A DNA stretch of 64,000 bases. Origin: V1-33 sp039795165. GTDB taxonomy: Bacteria; Verrucomicrobiota; Verrucomicrobiia; Verrucomicrobiales; V1-33. Below, piece by piece: positions 1 through 8,201 of the stretch. The position numbers and the translations under genes are program-made. The notes beneath the pieces were generated by a model. The model saw nothing but the letters and a program-made list of their open reading frames with translations, had not been told where the DNA came from and searched no databases. The number at the start of each line of letters is the position of its first letter. Positions within the stretch are counted from its first letter, which is position 1. The DNA lies in assembly GCA_039795165.1 (NCBI GenBank), contig JBDKER010000013.1, forward strand, positions 1-64,000, written 5' to 3'.

Positions 1-7
1 GAGCCCG

Positions 8-46
8 AAAAAAGCCCCACTCCGGGGTGATTTCCCGGAGTGGGGC
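8..46 (-). terminator. Rho-independent terminator of tRNA-Pro
   Basis: A perfect 13-bp inverted repeat (13-25 and 34-46) with a short loop is followed, on the minus strand, by a run of six T. It lies just downstream of the minus-strand tRNA, so it ends that transcript. Confidence 0.85.
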
Positions 47-54
47 GGTGATGG

Positions 55-128
55 TCGGGCTGGCGGGATTCGAACCCACGACCTCTTGCACCCCATGCAA
101 GCGCACTACCAAGCTGTGCTACAGCCCG
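55..128 (-). tRNA. tRNA-Pro (anticodon GGG)
   Basis: The reverse strand folds into a complete cloverleaf. The 7-bp acceptor stem is CGGGCTG/CAGCCCG with discriminator A, the anticodon stem is CTTGC/GCAAG, and the T arm contains GGTTCGAATCC. The seven-base anticodon loop (positions 96 down to 90) reads ATGGGGT, which puts GGG at 94-92 and decodes CCC/CCU proline codons. The CCA end is not encoded. A strong terminator follows directly. Confidence 0.95.
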
Positions 129-257
129 AAGGGCCGGATGAACCGGCGGGCAGGATTTGTGATCGTTGGCGGGCCTGAATGCAAGTGCTGATTCCGGTAA
201 TTCCGAGTGATGCGGAGCGAGGTTGCGGGTGGTGCGGGAGTGGGGCAGGGCAACGGA

Positions 258-1202
258 ATGGACGATCAGGCGGCACAATCGGGCGAGGGAGCGTCGGCGG
301 GAGCCGGCTTGCGGGTGGTCGTGACCGGAACGGGGGGACGGTTGGGCGGGGCGGTGGCGCGGAGGCTGCGGCAGCGCGGGCACCGGGTGGTCGCATGGGA
401 CCGGAAAGCGCTCGATCTGACCGTTCCGGAGCAGATTGACGATCATTTTGGAGGGGCGCGCTATGATGTGGTGGTGAACTGTGCGGCGGCGACGCTGCTG
501 GACTGGTGCGAAGAGCATCCGGAGGAAGCAGCCATGGTGAATGCGGAGGCCCCGCGGAGGATGGCTGCGCATTGCCGGGCGCAGGGAGCGAGGCTGGTGC
601 ATGTGTCGACGGATTACGTGTATGACGGCCGGTCTCCCGGGCTGCGGGGGGAAGACGACCCGGTGCAGCCGCTGGGGATTTATGCGGCGACGAAGGCCGA
701 GGGTGAGCGGTTGGTGCTGTCGAGCGGGGCGGATGCGGTGGTGTCGCGGGTTTCGTGGGTATTCGGGCCAGACCGCCCGGCGTTTCCGGATCAGATCCTG
801 CGGCAGGCGATGCGGGGGGAAGCCTGTGCGGCCGTGGCCGACAAATGGTCGGTGCCAACCTACAGTCATGACCTTGCTGACATGATCGGCTGGCTGCTGG
901 GCCGGCCCGGGATCAATGGGATTCTCAATCTCGGCAGCGAGGGATCGTGCAGCTGGCAGGAATATGGTCAGGCGACGCTCGATCTCGCCGCGGAACTGGG
1001 ATTACCCCTCAAGGTAAGGCAGGTCGAACCGCTCACGCTGGCGACCATGAAGTCGTTCCTCGCGGCGCGGCCCGTATGGACCGCCATGTCGACCCGGCGG
1101 CTGCGGTCGCTCGGATTTGCACCACGCCCGTGGCGCGAGGCCCTTGGGGACTATCTGCGGACGTACTACGCGGGTGCGGTGGAGCTGCCGGAAGAAATCT
1201 GA
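258..1202 (+). CDS. RmlD-like NAD(P)-dependent sugar-nucleotide reductase (SDR family)
   Basis: This is an extended short-chain dehydrogenase of the dTDP-4-dehydrorhamnose reductase (RmlD) type. A Rossmann motif GTGGRLG sits near the N-terminus. It is followed by the family pattern VNCAAAT, a catalytic Ser in STDYVYDG, and the active-site YAATKAEGE motif (Tyr-x-x-x-Lys). Members reduce a keto-sugar nucleotide or dock to related enzymes. There are no neighbouring rml genes, so the substrate cannot be assigned. The frame is open from a GTG at 207 (ATG at 210); I prefer the ATG at 258 because it leaves a short leader before the Rossmann strand. The next gene starts 76 bp downstream on the same strand. 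Confidence 0.85.
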   Translation: MDDQAAQSGEGASAGAGLRVVVTGTGGRLGGAVARRLRQRGHRVVAWDRKALDLTVPEQIDDHFGGARYDVVVNCAAATLLDWCEEHPEEAAMVNAEAPRRMAAHCRAQGARLVHVSTDYVYDGRSPGLRGEDDPVQPLGIYAATKAEGERLVLSSGADAVVSRVSWVFGPDRPAFPDQILRQAMRGEACAAVADKWSVPTYSHDLADMIGWLLGRPGINGILNLGSEGSCSWQEYGQATLDLAAELGLPLKVRQVEPLTLATMKSFLAARPVWTAMSTRRLRSLGFAPRPWREALGDYLRTYYAGAVELPEEI

Positions 1203-1278
1203 AGCGGATTGTGCATCGGGACTTGCCGCGGCAGAAGGAACTTCCTACGGTCGCGCCGAGTTTTCAACAATTACGAGC

Positions 1279-2481
1279 ATGAACCCGTCTGTCCGCACCA
1301 AGTTATCTCTCATGATGTTCCTCCAGTATCTTGTCTGGGGGGCGTGGTTTGCGACTGGCTATGCCTTTCTGACGAAGAAGATGGGATTCACGGATGTGCA
1401 GGCGGCGAGTTGTTATGCGACGACCAATCTGGCCGCGATGATTGCTCCCTTCTTCATGGGGATGATTGCCGACCGGTTCTTTGCGGCCGAGCGGGTGCTC
1501 GGGGTGCTGCATCTTCTGGGGGCGCTCTTCATTTATCTGGCGTCTCAGCAGACGTCTTTCGGTTCGTTCTACCCCCTGCTGCTCGCGCATACGCTCTGCT
1601 ACATGCCCACGATGGCCCTCACGAATTCCGTGGCCTTCGCTCAGATGTCGAATCCGGGACGGCAGTTTCCGGGGGTCCGGGTCCTTGGAACGATCGGGTG
1701 GATTGCGGCCGGGCAATTGGTGAGCATGATGAAGATCGACCTCGACGTGCGGATTTTCCATGTGGCGGCCATTGCCGGCATTGTGCTCGGGATCTTCAGT
1801 TTCACGCTGCCGCATACGCCGCCGCGGGCCAAGGGTGACAAAGCCAGCATTGGCAGCATTCTGGGTCTCGATGCGCTGTCGCTCATGAAGGACCGTTCGT
1901 TTGCGATCTTCATGATTGGATCGTTCCTCATCTGCATTCCGCTGGCCTTTTATTACAATATGACGGGATCGTTCCTTGCGGACCGGGGAGTCACTGATGT
2001 GGCAGGGACGATGAGTTGGGGTCAGATGTCCGAGATTTTCTTCATGCTGGTGTTCCCGCTGTTCTTTGCCCGACTGGGTGTGAAGTGGATGCTGGTGGCG
2101 GGCATGGTGGCATGGGCAGCGCGTTACATGCTCTTTGCGGGGCACGAAGCGGGTGCCTCGATGTGGCCAGTGTACCTCGGGGTGATTCTGCACGGGATCT
2201 GCTACGACTTCTTCTTTGTGACGGGCCAGGTTTACGTGGACGAGCGTGCGGATGCGAAGATCCGTTCCGCTGCGCAGGGATTCATTGCCTTTGCGACCTA
2301 TGGCCTTGGAATGTTCGTGGGTTCGTACATCCAGGGTGCGGTGGCGGAGAAGTACACGATCGAAGGAGTGAAGGCATGGGACAAGATCTGGACGATTCCA
2401 GCGGTCGGAGCGTTCGGCGTACTTCTGCTCTTCATGGCCTTCTTCCGTTCCCCGCCTGCCGCGAAGCAAGTGGCGGCCTGA
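1279..2481 (+). CDS. MFS transporter, nucleoside:H+ symporter (NupG/XapB) type
   Basis: The product is a 400-residue membrane protein with about twelve hydrophobic segments. Its opening, with FLQYLVWGAWFATG, the GMIADRFFA loop and the NSVAF helix, matches the bacterial NHS family of nucleoside permeases (NupG, XapB), which import nucleosides with protons. The reading frame is open upstream to 1117, but that part overlaps the preceding gene and encodes no membrane sequence. The ATG at 1279 begins the soluble N-terminus typical of the family. Substrate is inferred from family only. Confidence 0.85.
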   Translation: MNPSVRTKLSLMMFLQYLVWGAWFATGYAFLTKKMGFTDVQAASCYATTNLAAMIAPFFMGMIADRFFAAERVLGVLHLLGALFIYLASQQTSFGSFYPLLLAHTLCYMPTMALTNSVAFAQMSNPGRQFPGVRVLGTIGWIAAGQLVSMMKIDLDVRIFHVAAIAGIVLGIFSFTLPHTPPRAKGDKASIGSILGLDALSLMKDRSFAIFMIGSFLICIPLAFYYNMTGSFLADRGVTDVAGTMSWGQMSEIFFMLVFPLFFARLGVKWMLVAGMVAWAARYMLFAGHEAGASMWPVYLGVILHGICYDFFFVTGQVYVDERADAKIRSAAQGFIAFATYGLGMFVGSYIQGAVAEKYTIEGVKAWDKIWTIPAVGAFGVLLLFMAFFRSPPAAKQVAA

Positions 2482-2533
2482 AAGCGCGATGGGTTGCTTT
2501 CCAGCGCATTGATTCCCGACCATTTCATTGCCA

Positions 2534-3022
2534 ATGACCTCATCGATTTTCCGTTCCTCCCGCAGGCTTTCCGTTCTCCTTGGTGCCGCCGCCGTGGCGG
2601 GAGTCATGGGGTTGCGGGCTGCCAGTGAAAAGTCCGCTGCGACCGACTTGGAACTGCGGGTCCACCCGCAGGTGTTTTCGATGATGCAGTGCTGGATGTC
2701 CGATTCAAGATATCCGGTGGTGACCGAGGTCAATCTCGATGCGGTGGAGCAGAACGGGAATCAGTTTCCGGCCGGTGAAGTGACGCAGGAGAACGGCTGG
2801 GTTGTCAGCCGGACGGTTGGTGGCGAGGGATTCAAGCGCTATCGGCTGACGGGGAAAGGTGATTCCCGGTACAAGGTGGAATTTCAGGAAAACGGCGGAG
2901 GTTCGCTGACGATTTCGTCGTTGCTTGACTGTTCCGTGGAGCAGCGGTCGCTGAGCATCGATGGCAAAGCCACCACGGTGAGGGTGCTCCGGGTGCATGG
3001 CTGCAGTGCGAAAGCTCCCTGA
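2534..3022 (+). CDS. Exported protein of unknown function
   Basis: A short protein of about 160 residues. An N-terminal basic stretch is followed by a hydrophobic core (LSVLLGAAAVAGVMGL) and a plausible signal peptidase site near RAAS, so it is probably periplasmic or secreted. The mature part is rich in beta-prone, polar residues and contains three cysteines (in MMQCW, LLDCS and VHGCS), allowing a disulfide. I recognise no domain. It follows the nucleoside-permease-like gene by 52 bp on the same strand and converges on the next gene. Confidence 0.6.
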   Translation: MTSSIFRSSRRLSVLLGAAAVAGVMGLRAASEKSAATDLELRVHPQVFSMMQCWMSDSRYPVVTEVNLDAVEQNGNQFPAGEVTQENGWVVSRTVGGEGFKRYRLTGKGDSRYKVEFQENGGGSLTISSLLDCSVEQRSLSIDGKATTVRVLRVHGCSAKAP

Positions 3023-3099
3023 GATTGTGCCCGGCTTGCGGTGTGCGGTTCCGGGCCGCCGTCCCGGCATTCGCGGCATGGGTGGATCGGGGCCCAACG

Positions 3100-3133
3100 A
3101 AAAACGGACGGGGGACCAGAGTCCCGCGTCCGC
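3100..3133 (-). terminator. Rho-independent terminator
   Basis: On the minus strand, a GC-rich stem of about 13 bp (two mismatched positions) with the four-base loop TCTG is followed by TTTTT. It lies 25 bp beyond the stop of the exported protein ending at 3159 and would end that transcript. Confidence 0.7.
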
Positions 3134-3158
3134 TTCCGTGAGTGATGGGTGTCGGAGG

Positions 3159-3887
3159 TCAGTCTTCCCAGCCGCGGGCCCACGAGGGTTTGCCGCCCTT
3201 GATGGCGAAGGCGAGGACTTTGTCTGCGAGCGATCCGTCGCTGATGTTGAACAGTTCGACAGTGGCCGGGCCGTGATTGCCACGGGATTTGATGATGATC
3301 TGCTGATTGCTGTTGGTGAACTTGTAGCGTTCGACATTGGGCATGGCGGGGCGGACGGTGGCGACCGTACGGCCATCGCGGAGAATGCGCACGCGTCCTT
3401 GTTCGACGGATGCTTTGGGGGCCGAGGGACGTGGCTGGCCTGACGGGCGGGACTGCGGGCGTTCGTCCCATCCGCCGTACATTCGTCCGAGGGCCTCGGC
3501 GGATGGCATGGACGGATAGTATTCGCCACGGGGACCGACATATCCCGAGGGGGTGCGGTGCAGGTAGACAGGAATGCAGGCACCGTCGGCGTTGCGGATG
3601 CGGACGACGACCACGTGATCCTGTCCCCGGTAATCCGGTGGAGGGGGAGCTTCGCCGCGGTAGTACTGCGGTTCCGCGTTCTGGCGGCGCTGCGAGTCCT
3701 TGGCCGCTGCGACTGCGAGCGCGGCAACGGCTGCGCCGGCGATGACCTTCTCCGTGGAACTCATGTGGTGTTCGCCGCCATGGTAATCGCGTTCGTCGTA
3801 GCCGTAGTACTGATCCGCGCGGCTGGTGGCGAGCGAGGCGATCGTGAGAACCGTGATGAGGAACGGATGATGGGAAATGATTTTCAT
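3159..3887 (-). CDS. Exported proline/tyrosine-rich protein of unknown function
   Basis: A 242-residue protein with a signal peptide (MKIISHHPFLITVLTIASLA, cleavage near SRA-D). The segment after it is rich in Tyr, His and acidic residues and contains a small Ala-rich hydrophobic stretch (AGAAVAALAVAAA). A Pro-rich linker and a basic C-terminal part follow. The start at 3887 is chosen because the signal peptide begins there; the frame is open further upstream but only over the neighbouring gene. It lies 32 bp downstream of the EF-hand lipoprotein on the same strand and is probably co-transcribed. Function unknown. Confidence 0.65.
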   Translation of the reverse strand: MKIISHHPFLITVLTIASLATSRADQYYGYDERDYHGGEHHMSSTEKVIAGAAVAALAVAAAKDSQRRQNAEPQYYRGEAPPPPDYRGQDHVVVVRIRNADGACIPVYLHRTPSGYVGPRGEYYPSMPSAEALGRMYGGWDERPQSRPSGQPRPSAPKASVEQGRVRILRDGRTVATVRPAMPNVERYKFTNSNQQIIIKSRGNHGPATVELFNISDGSLADKVLAFAIKGGKPSWARGWED

Positions 3888-3919
3888 GTTAAGGTGAGAA
3901 AGAAGGTTGGCGGGGCAGA

Positions 3920-4315
3920 TCATCCTGCGATCTCGTTCCACTCGAGGGAACTGTCGAGATTGCGGTCTAGGGTGTGGAAGATGGCGTCGATTTCCGCGCG
4001 ACGGGCGCTGCCGGGTTGAGCGGCGAATTCGGCGGCATCGACATGACCATCGCCATTCCGGTCGAGTCTGCGGAAGAGCGCCTGTGCCGAGCGGTGGGAC
4101 TCCTTCTGGTGCCATTCCGCAGGTGAGACGCGTCCGTCGCCATCGCTGTCGAGCAGCCGGAACGCTTCTTTGCCGACGTGATCCGAAAACTCGGCGGGAG
4201 TCACGGATCCGTCCTTGTTGCTGTCGATGCCGCGGAAGGTCCGCTTACCATGCGGCGAAGTGCAGGAACTAAGGAGAGCAAGAGACAGAAGTGATAGGAT
4301 TGCTGGTGTTTTCAT
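3920..4315 (-). CDS. EF-hand calcium-binding lipoprotein
   Basis: A 131-residue protein. The signal peptide ends in a lipobox (ALLSSC), so the mature protein should be lipid-anchored. Four EF-hand-like calcium loops follow: DSNKDGSVTPAE, DSDGDGRVSPAE, DRNGDGHVDAAE and a degenerate DRNLDSSLEWNE. The first three have acidic residues at the standard ligand positions 1, 3, 5 and 12. The start at 4315 is set by the signal peptide. Such small EF-hand proteins are common in Verrucomicrobiota and Planctomycetota, but their partners are unknown. Likely co-transcribed with the gene ending at 3159. Confidence 0.8.
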   Translation of the reverse strand: MKTPAILSLLSLALLSSCTSPHGKRTFRGIDSNKDGSVTPAEFSDHVGKEAFRLLDSDGDGRVSPAEWHQKESHRSAQALFRRLDRNGDGHVDAAEFAAQPGSARRAEIDAIFHTLDRNLDSSLEWNEIAG

Positions 4316-4480
4316 GGGATAGCGGGGGCTGTTGGGTGGATCGTTTTGCGGCGGAGCGTGAGGAAAGGCATGCAGATCAGTTTTGAGGACAGTCAAAGGT
4401 GAGCGTGGTGGGATTGGTGGCCTGACTGATCCCCGGGTAAACGGGAGGTGGAGGGAAATGCCGAACGCTGCTCGGAAGGT

Positions 4481-5440
4481 TCAGCGGTTCTTCTTCAGAG
4501 CTGCGAGGGTTTCCGAGGGGGATTCGCCGAAGCGTTGACGGTAGGCCGCGGCGAAGCGGCCGAGGTGATGGAAGAGGTGCTCGAGGGCGACCTCCGAGAC
4601 TGAAATCTGACCCCGGCCGGAAATCAGTGCTTCCCTTGCCGCATCCAGTCGGAGTCCCTTGATATAGGTGGAAGGCGTTGCGTGGAAGTAGCGGAGAAAG
4701 GCACGCTGCAGGGAGCGGGGCGTGAGTCCCGCGTGGGAAGCGAGATCGTCGGGCGAGCATTCCTCGGTGAGGCGGGACTGCATCCATGCCTGCACTTCGG
4801 TAGCCGTGCGCCGCCCGATCATGAACTCGTCTGAAGTCCGATCCTTGTGCGTACCGGAGAGGCCGCGGGCGAGGCAGTTGAGAAAAACCGCCTCCATCCG
4901 GAGCAGGTAGCGTTTGGAAGGTGGAGGCCTGGTGTTGTCGGAGAGTTCCGCGAGGAGAAAGCGGGCCAGCATCGTCGCGCTGGCGGCTTCGGCGCTGTCC
5001 GCTTTCCATGCCTGCGCAGAAACCTCGGTTTCGGAAAACCCCTTGGCTGAGAGTTCAGACGCAAGCCTGTCCATGGGGATTTCGATGACGATGCAGCGGA
5101 CTGGAGTGGCCTCGAGGCGGTGAGGGGTTCGTGGGCTGACGATGGCAACATCATCCGGTCCCGCGCTCAGGCGATTGCTGCCGATGCTGAGTTGCAGCTG
5201 GCCGCTGATGGGCAGGTACAGGAAAGCGCGGTCCTGGCAGCCATCGGCGTCGACCGCGATGGGCGACTGGCAGACCACAAGGGAAAGATGCGACCGGCCG
5301 AGCGCATGGCGGGTGATGTCCGACTGGAACGCGGCGGGATCCGGGACGGTGCTCCGGTGCCGGGCCCAGATTCTGCCAGTCATTTCCTGGGCCTGGCGGA
5401 GCGTGACGGCGCGCAGTGACTTTTGGCTGATCCGGGGCAT
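4481..5440 (-). CDS. AraC-family transcriptional regulator
   Basis: A 319-residue regulator. The N-terminal half is a cupin-like sensing domain (LYLPISGQLQLSIG and a following DDVAIVSPRTPH strand pair). The C-terminal 100 residues form an AraC/XylS double helix-turn-helix, including SPDDLASHAGLTPRSLQRAF, ATPSTYIKGLRLDAAREAL and a FGESPSETL ending typical of the family. It is transcribed divergently from the nitrile hydratase operon, 271 bp away. AraC-type activators are known for nitrile- and amide-utilisation genes in other bacteria, so control of that operon is a reasonable inference, not shown. Confidence 0.88.
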   Translation of the reverse strand: MPRISQKSLRAVTLRQAQEMTGRIWARHRSTVPDPAAFQSDITRHALGRSHLSLVVCQSPIAVDADGCQDRAFLYLPISGQLQLSIGSNRLSAGPDDVAIVSPRTPHRLEATPVRCIVIEIPMDRLASELSAKGFSETEVSAQAWKADSAEAASATMLARFLLAELSDNTRPPPSKRYLLRMEAVFLNCLARGLSGTHKDRTSDEFMIGRRTATEVQAWMQSRLTEECSPDDLASHAGLTPRSLQRAFLRYFHATPSTYIKGLRLDAAREALISGRGQISVSEVALEHLFHHLGRFAAAYRQRFGESPSETLAALKKNR

Positions 5441-5711
5441 GGAGAATGGGTGAACGTCGCCGCAGGGTGTTCCCGCGCATTGATGATGTGTCTTTCATGG
5501 GAACGACATCCGGTTTCCTCGTGCGGGGTGCAGAGATTAAAATTGGTATCACCCGTGCCGAGGTTGGGCAATCCATGATGCCGGCGGAAACGGCGTCGTT
5601 TCCTGGATATCATCCGGCCGATTTCGATTCTGCGCAGCGATCGTTTCGAAAAAGCGCAGTCGGCTGTGGAATCTTGCGCCATGGGATCGACCGTCTACAG
5701 GAGTGCCTCAT
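5441..5711. promoter_or_regulatory. Divergent intergenic region between AraC regulator and nitrile hydratase operon
   Basis: This 271-bp stretch separates two divergent transcripts and must hold both promoters. I see no convincing -35/-10 pair, riboswitch fold or strong inverted repeat. The only clear signal is AGGAG at 5699-5703, eight bases before the ATG at 5712. Confidence 0.5.
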
Positions 5712-6617
5712 ATGGCATCGAGCGACATGGAACCGGGTGAAGGCGCTTCTTCACGACGCAAATTTCTGAGGGTTTCCGGGCTTTCCGGCACCGGCGCGGC
5801 CGCTCTGCTGGGCACGGCGGGGGAGGCTGATGCTGGGGAAGCGATCTGCCCGCCGGCTGATGAATCACGGGCGGAACTCGGGGGCGCTCCTGTGAGTGAT
5901 GCCCAGGCCACCCTGTGGCCGCTGAAGGCGCGGGTGAATGCGATGAAGCAGCTGCTATATGACAAGGGCGTCTTCACCGAGCAGATGCTCAATGGATTTG
6001 TCGGATATTATACTGATGTGGTGACGCCGCGTCTGGGAGCGGCTGTCATTGCCCATGCCTGGAAGAATCCTCAGTTTGCCGCCGCTCTGACCAATCCTCC
6101 GACCGACGAACCGTTTGCGGCGACCAGACTGGTGAGGGATTTCCTTGTGTCGCGTCAGCCGGACTTTCCAGCTTCCACCGGGGGGTGGACCATCGGGCCC
6201 GAGGGCGAGTGGCTGCGCGTCGTGCAGAATGGACCGTCGGGTGGTAGCTTCGTCCATAATCTTGTCGTCTGCACGCTGTGTTCGTGCTATCCTCAGGCTC
6301 TCCTCGGGGTGCAGCCGGTCTGGTACAAATCGCGCCAGTACCGTTCTCGTGCGGTCTGTGCACCGCGCGGCATCATCCGGGAATTTGCGACGGACCGACC
6401 GACTGGTCGCTTCGCAGATTACGGGGTCGGCAATTACCAGGCGTATGTCGAAAGCTACCTTGGGAAGGTCAGCGAGGTGAGGGTCTGGGATTCCAATTCG
6501 GAGGCACGCTTCCTCGTGATTCCCAGCCGTCCGGCCTATGTCACCGACGCGTGGACCGAGCAGCAGATGGCAGACCTGATCACCCGGGATTCGATGATTG
6601 GAACCGACGTACTCTGA
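5712..6617 (+). CDS. nthA: Cobalt-type nitrile hydratase alpha subunit with Tat signal peptide
   Basis: A 301-residue alpha subunit of the nitrile hydratase/thiocyanate hydrolase family, which hydrates nitriles (or thiocyanate) at a low-spin metal centre. The metal-binding claw is VCTLCSC, with Cys187, Cys190, Ser191 and Cys192. Threonine in the second position of the motif marks cobalt rather than iron enzymes. The downstream WYKS, FATD, RVWDS and LVIPSRP motifs are standard for the family. Unusually, the protein begins with a twin-arginine signal: SRRKFLR at residues 14-20, then a hydrophobic Gly/Ala stretch ending near EADA. A typical alpha subunit is about 200-210 residues with no signal. 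An extra segment of about 20 residues (GRFADYGVGNYQAYVE) sits before RVWDS. The start is set by AGGAG eight bases upstream. The gene leads a four-gene operon. Nitrile versus thiocyanate substrate cannot be told from sequence. Confidence 0.9.
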   Translation: MASSDMEPGEGASSRRKFLRVSGLSGTGAAALLGTAGEADAGEAICPPADESRAELGGAPVSDAQATLWPLKARVNAMKQLLYDKGVFTEQMLNGFVGYYTDVVTPRLGAAVIAHAWKNPQFAAALTNPPTDEPFAATRLVRDFLVSRQPDFPASTGGWTIGPEGEWLRVVQNGPSGGSFVHNLVVCTLCSCYPQALLGVQPVWYKSRQYRSRAVCAPRGIIREFATDRPTGRFADYGVGNYQAYVESYLGKVSEVRVWDSNSEARFLVIPSRPAYVTDAWTEQQMADLITRDSMIGTDVL

Positions 6618-6622
6618 GAGCC

Positions 6623-7597
6623 ATGGAAGGACCGCACAACACGCATGGATGGGTGGGATTCGATGAGATTCCCTCGAAGACGCAGCCGGAATCGAAGCCC
6701 GGCTCGAAGGTTTCTCCCTGGCAGGAACCCGAGTGGGAAGGGTACATGGCCGCGATCTATGCGATTCTTTCGACACCGAATCTGGATCGTGCACGCTGGG
6801 GGCGTGAGCTGATGGAGCCGCGGAATTATTCCAATTCGTCGTACATGGAACTGTGGCTGCGGTCCGTTGCGCTGAACCTTCTGGAAAGCGGCCGGGCTAG
6901 TCTGACGCAACTGACATCTCCGCGGGGCACGAATCCTCCGATCATCGACGCGGCTTCTCTGCTGCGCGCGCAGGCGCTCAAGCAGCAGGCGCGAGGCGAA
7001 GCTGTTCCTGGGTTTGGCCGTCCTGGTCCGGACAATCGGTACCGTTCTCCGGTTTATCAGGCGGGAACGTACCCGCTGCCGCGCTGGAAGGCAGGCGACC
7101 GGGTTACCACCGTTCTGCAGACTACCATCGGTCATACGCGTCAGTATCCGATCTATCGGGGAAAAAACGGGATCATCGACCGGGTCTATCCGGTGGCCCC
7201 CATTGAGCCGGCTTCTCCTTCGCCAGCGAATCCGGTTAAGTATTCCGGCAAGTACGGTCAGGCGTATCCGGACATTGAATGCCGGGGAGGTGGTGAGGAT
7301 CAACGGTTTTCGATTCCTCTCTACAATGTGCGTTTCGAGGCTGTGGATATCTGGGGTCAGGAATATGCCGAGCCCGGGATGGCCATTTATGTTGATTTGT
7401 GGGAAACGCAGGTCACAGCCACCGTCGGCACCATTCATGAATCGATCGATGCGGGCGGTCGTATCGTGCTCGAGTGGGGCCGGGGTGTGCTGGAGTCGTC
7501 ACCTGACATGAAGTCATGGCAGGAAGTCCCCGGAGCTGTCAGTCCCTATGTGGTCCCGGCGGGCCAGCCGCGCGGATTTTTCCGTCTCCGTCTCTAA
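6623..7597 (+). CDS. nthB: Nitrile hydratase beta subunit with C-terminal exported-protein tail
   Basis: A 324-residue beta subunit. It starts directly at the conserved mature N-terminus (MEGPHNTHGWVGF), with no signal peptide. The helical central part (EWEGYMAAIYAIL, YMELWLRSVALNLL) and the SH3-like C-terminal barrel (PRWKAGDRVTT, HTRQYPIYRGKNGIID, YNVRFEAVDIWG) match the family. After the point where known beta subunits end (about residue 278) there is an added module of about 45 residues with LEWGRGVLESSPDMKSW and a final GFFRLRL. This module resembles the tail on the other large exported proteins in this window. The ATG lies five bases after the alpha stop, with GAGAG just upstream, so the two are translationally close. 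Export together with the Tat-tagged alpha subunit is inferred. Confidence 0.88.
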   Translation: MEGPHNTHGWVGFDEIPSKTQPESKPGSKVSPWQEPEWEGYMAAIYAILSTPNLDRARWGRELMEPRNYSNSSYMELWLRSVALNLLESGRASLTQLTSPRGTNPPIIDAASLLRAQALKQQARGEAVPGFGRPGPDNRYRSPVYQAGTYPLPRWKAGDRVTTVLQTTIGHTRQYPIYRGKNGIIDRVYPVAPIEPASPSPANPVKYSGKYGQAYPDIECRGGGEDQRFSIPLYNVRFEAVDIWGQEYAEPGMAIYVDLWETQVTATVGTIHESIDAGGRIVLEWGRGVLESSPDMKSWQEVPGAVSPYVVPAGQPRGFFRLRL

Positions 7598-7613
7598 CTG
7601 AAAGGATGACCCG

Positions 7614-8201
7614 ATGACTCCGATCCAGCTCCGCGAAGACCTTCTGAAGGAACCAGCGCCGCCTCTGCTTCGGGACGATGGTGCACCGCCCTTCCGCGAC
7701 CTTTGGGAGGCAGAGGCTTTCGCGATCGGTAACCTCCTGATCAAAGAGGGCGTCATCACCTGCAAGGAATGGGAAACCGTCATGAGCGAGGCGATTCTGC
7801 GGGCCCAGGCCGCCGGCGATCCGGACCGCGGTGATACCTATTTCAATCATTGGGCGGACGCACTGGAAACGATTCTCATCAGTCATGGCATGACCGACCG
7901 GGAATCCCTCTCGGAACAGCAGGCGCTCTGGGACCGCGCCATTCGCAACACCCCGCATGGGGTCGCTCTTTCCCTCGAAAATGCCTACCTGACTCCTGAT
8001 CACGGTCACCACCATGAACATGAACATGAACATGAACATGACCACGATCATCATCACCATGATCACGGGCATCACCATGATCATGACCACGGTCACGATC
8101 ATGTTCATGGGCCAGTGGATGCCGAGACGGTGCGGCGGTTGATCACGCCGGTGGCGGTGGTGGGGGTTGATGGGGATGTGGTGGGTGAGGAAGGGGAATG
8201 A
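7614..8201 (+). CDS. Nitrile hydratase accessory protein (beta-like activator) with histidine-rich tail
   Basis: A 195-residue protein. Residues 1-125 match the NHase accessory/activator family, which resembles the N-terminal half of the beta subunit: FRDLWEAEAFAIGNLL, ITCKEWETVMSEAI, YFNHWADALETIL. In known cobalt enzymes the equivalent small protein carries the metal-loaded alpha subunit to the beta subunit. Residues 129-166 are a tract of 38 residues with 22 histidines, otherwise mostly Asp, Glu and Gly, which should bind divalent metal and suggests a cobalt store or chaperone. AAAGGA seven bases before the ATG sets the start. Its stop overlaps the next start codon (ATGA). Confidence 0.88.
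   Translation: MTPIQLREDLLKEPAPPLLRDDGAPPFRDLWEAEAFAIGNLLIKEGVITCKEWETVMSEAILRAQAAGDPDRGDTYFNHWADALETILISHGMTDRESLSEQQALWDRAIRNTPHGVALSLENAYLTPDHGHHHEHEHEHEHDHDHHHHDHGHHHDHDHGHDHVHGPVDAETVRRLITPVAVVGVDGDVVGEEGE
7998..8111 (+). repeat. Histidine-codon tract with GAACAT hexanucleotide repeat
   Basis: This 114-bp tract inside the accessory gene encodes 22 histidines in 38 residues. It includes four exact tandem copies of GAACAT (8016-8039) and further CAC/CAT-Asp units. Such low-complexity DNA can change length by slippage, which would alter metal-binding capacity without shifting frame, since units are multiples of three. Confidence 0.85.

Noticed and set aside
1117..1278. Upstream extension of the nucleoside-permease-like gene
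   Set aside because: The extra 54 codons overlap the previous gene and read as Arg/Gly-rich non-membrane sequence; the ATG at 1279 begins the family N-terminus.
5441..5711. Cobalamin riboswitch upstream of the nitrile hydratase operon
   Set aside because: No B12-box-like sequence or multi-stem fold is visible; cobalt use alone does not imply one.
7998..8111. His-rich tract as a vector-derived affinity tag or assembly artefact
   Set aside because: The tract is irregular, mixed with Asp, Glu and Gly, in frame within a natural accessory protein, and makes sense for cobalt binding.
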